A DNA stretch of 14,344 nt from JAGLOK01 sp023139005 (lineage in GTDB: Bacteria; Bacillota; Clostridia; Christensenellales; UMGS416): contig DAOWFX010000057.1 in the NCBI GenBank assembly GCA_030637745.1, forward strand, positions 1-14,344, given 5' to 3'. The notes below the pieces were generated by a model. That model saw only the letters and a program-made list of their open reading frames with translations. It did no database searches and was not told the origin of the DNA. Numbering within the stretch: position 1 is the first letter of the stretch; the number at the start of each line of letters is the position of its first letter. Shown in pieces: positions 14,263 through 14,344 of this stretch. The position numbers and the translations under genes were made by a program.

Positions 14263-14282
14263 GTATGGCAACAATCCATAAT
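14254..14282 (+). promoter_or_regulatory. Sigma-A promoter for the rightward gene at 14314
   Basis: TTGACA (14254-14259), 17 bases, CATAAT (14277-14282): eleven of twelve consensus positions. Transcription would start near 14289, 25 bases before the ATG at 14314. Confidence 0.75.
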
Positions 14283-14313
14283 GATAACAATAAATTTTGG
14301 TAGGCGCTATCAG

Positions 14314-14344
14314 ATGAAAATTGACAGGCTTGTTAGCATTATTA
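14314..14344 (+). CDS. Start of a probable WYL/YafY-type helix-turn-helix regulator, cut by the window end
   Basis: Only ten codons are visible: MKIDRLVSII. This is the characteristic opening of DeoR-like HTH/WYL-domain regulators (MKIDRLLSIIMLLL and close variants). It stands 32 bases after a strong promoter, with only a weak ribosome binding site (TAGG). It is divergent from the isochorismatase-like gene, a usual arrangement for a regulator and its target. The remainder of the gene is outside the window, so this rests on the N-terminus and context only. Confidence 0.55.
   Translation, partial: MKIDRLVSII

Overview
The window looks like a chromosomal segment of a low-GC Gram-positive anaerobe, most likely a member of the Clostridia. 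The evidence is strong GGAGG-type ribosome binding sites, sigma-A-like promoters, an ECF sigma operon with a membrane partner, a BlaI/M56 pair, an FMN-binding protein, and the 5' end of a flavo-diiron (FprA/NorV-type) gene. The left part (to about 8.5 kb) is visibly less AT-rich than the right part, where single genes with their own promoters sit among gene scraps. No tRNA, rRNA, CRISPR array or complete insertion sequence was found.

Layout: (1) 1-876, the 3' part of an NAD(P)H/FAD oxidoreductase with a clear terminator, then a 5' scrap of a secreted protein. (2) 1279-2691, a five-span membrane protein of unknown function, convergent with (3) 4172-2706, a two-gene unit of a small Cys-rich protein and an alkaline-phosphatase-superfamily enzyme. 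(4) 4448-6326, an ECF sigma factor overlapping a single-span membrane protein that is probably its regulator. (5) 6466-8603, a self-contained operon: consensus promoter, perfect 15-bp palindrome at the expected transcription start, eight-span membrane protein, TetR regulator and FMN-binding protein. (6) 11848-8687, a BlaI-like repressor overlapping an M56 (BlaR1-like) membrane protease whose ectodomain is not a penicillin-binding domain. (7) 12395-12093, a small zinc-ribbon protein behind a perfect consensus promoter. (8) 13314-12469, a GNAT acetyltransferase behind an elaborate leader. (9) 14314-13691, an isochorismatase-type hydrolase divergent from the first codons of a probable WYL-type regulator.

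The most notable system is the GNAT leader. Its transcript would carry two short reading frames (17 and 20 codons), each behind a near-perfect Shine-Dalgarno sequence. A long stem encloses the start of the first, a terminator-like hairpin lies between them, and the second overlaps the GNAT start and carries its ribosome binding site. This is the architecture of translation-inhibitor-inducible resistance genes. Second in interest are the BlaI/M56 pair with an ectodomain of apparent PepSY-like repeats, and the TetR-controlled membrane/FMN-binding operon. Three or four truncated gene ends lie between the intact genes and mark sites of past deletion.
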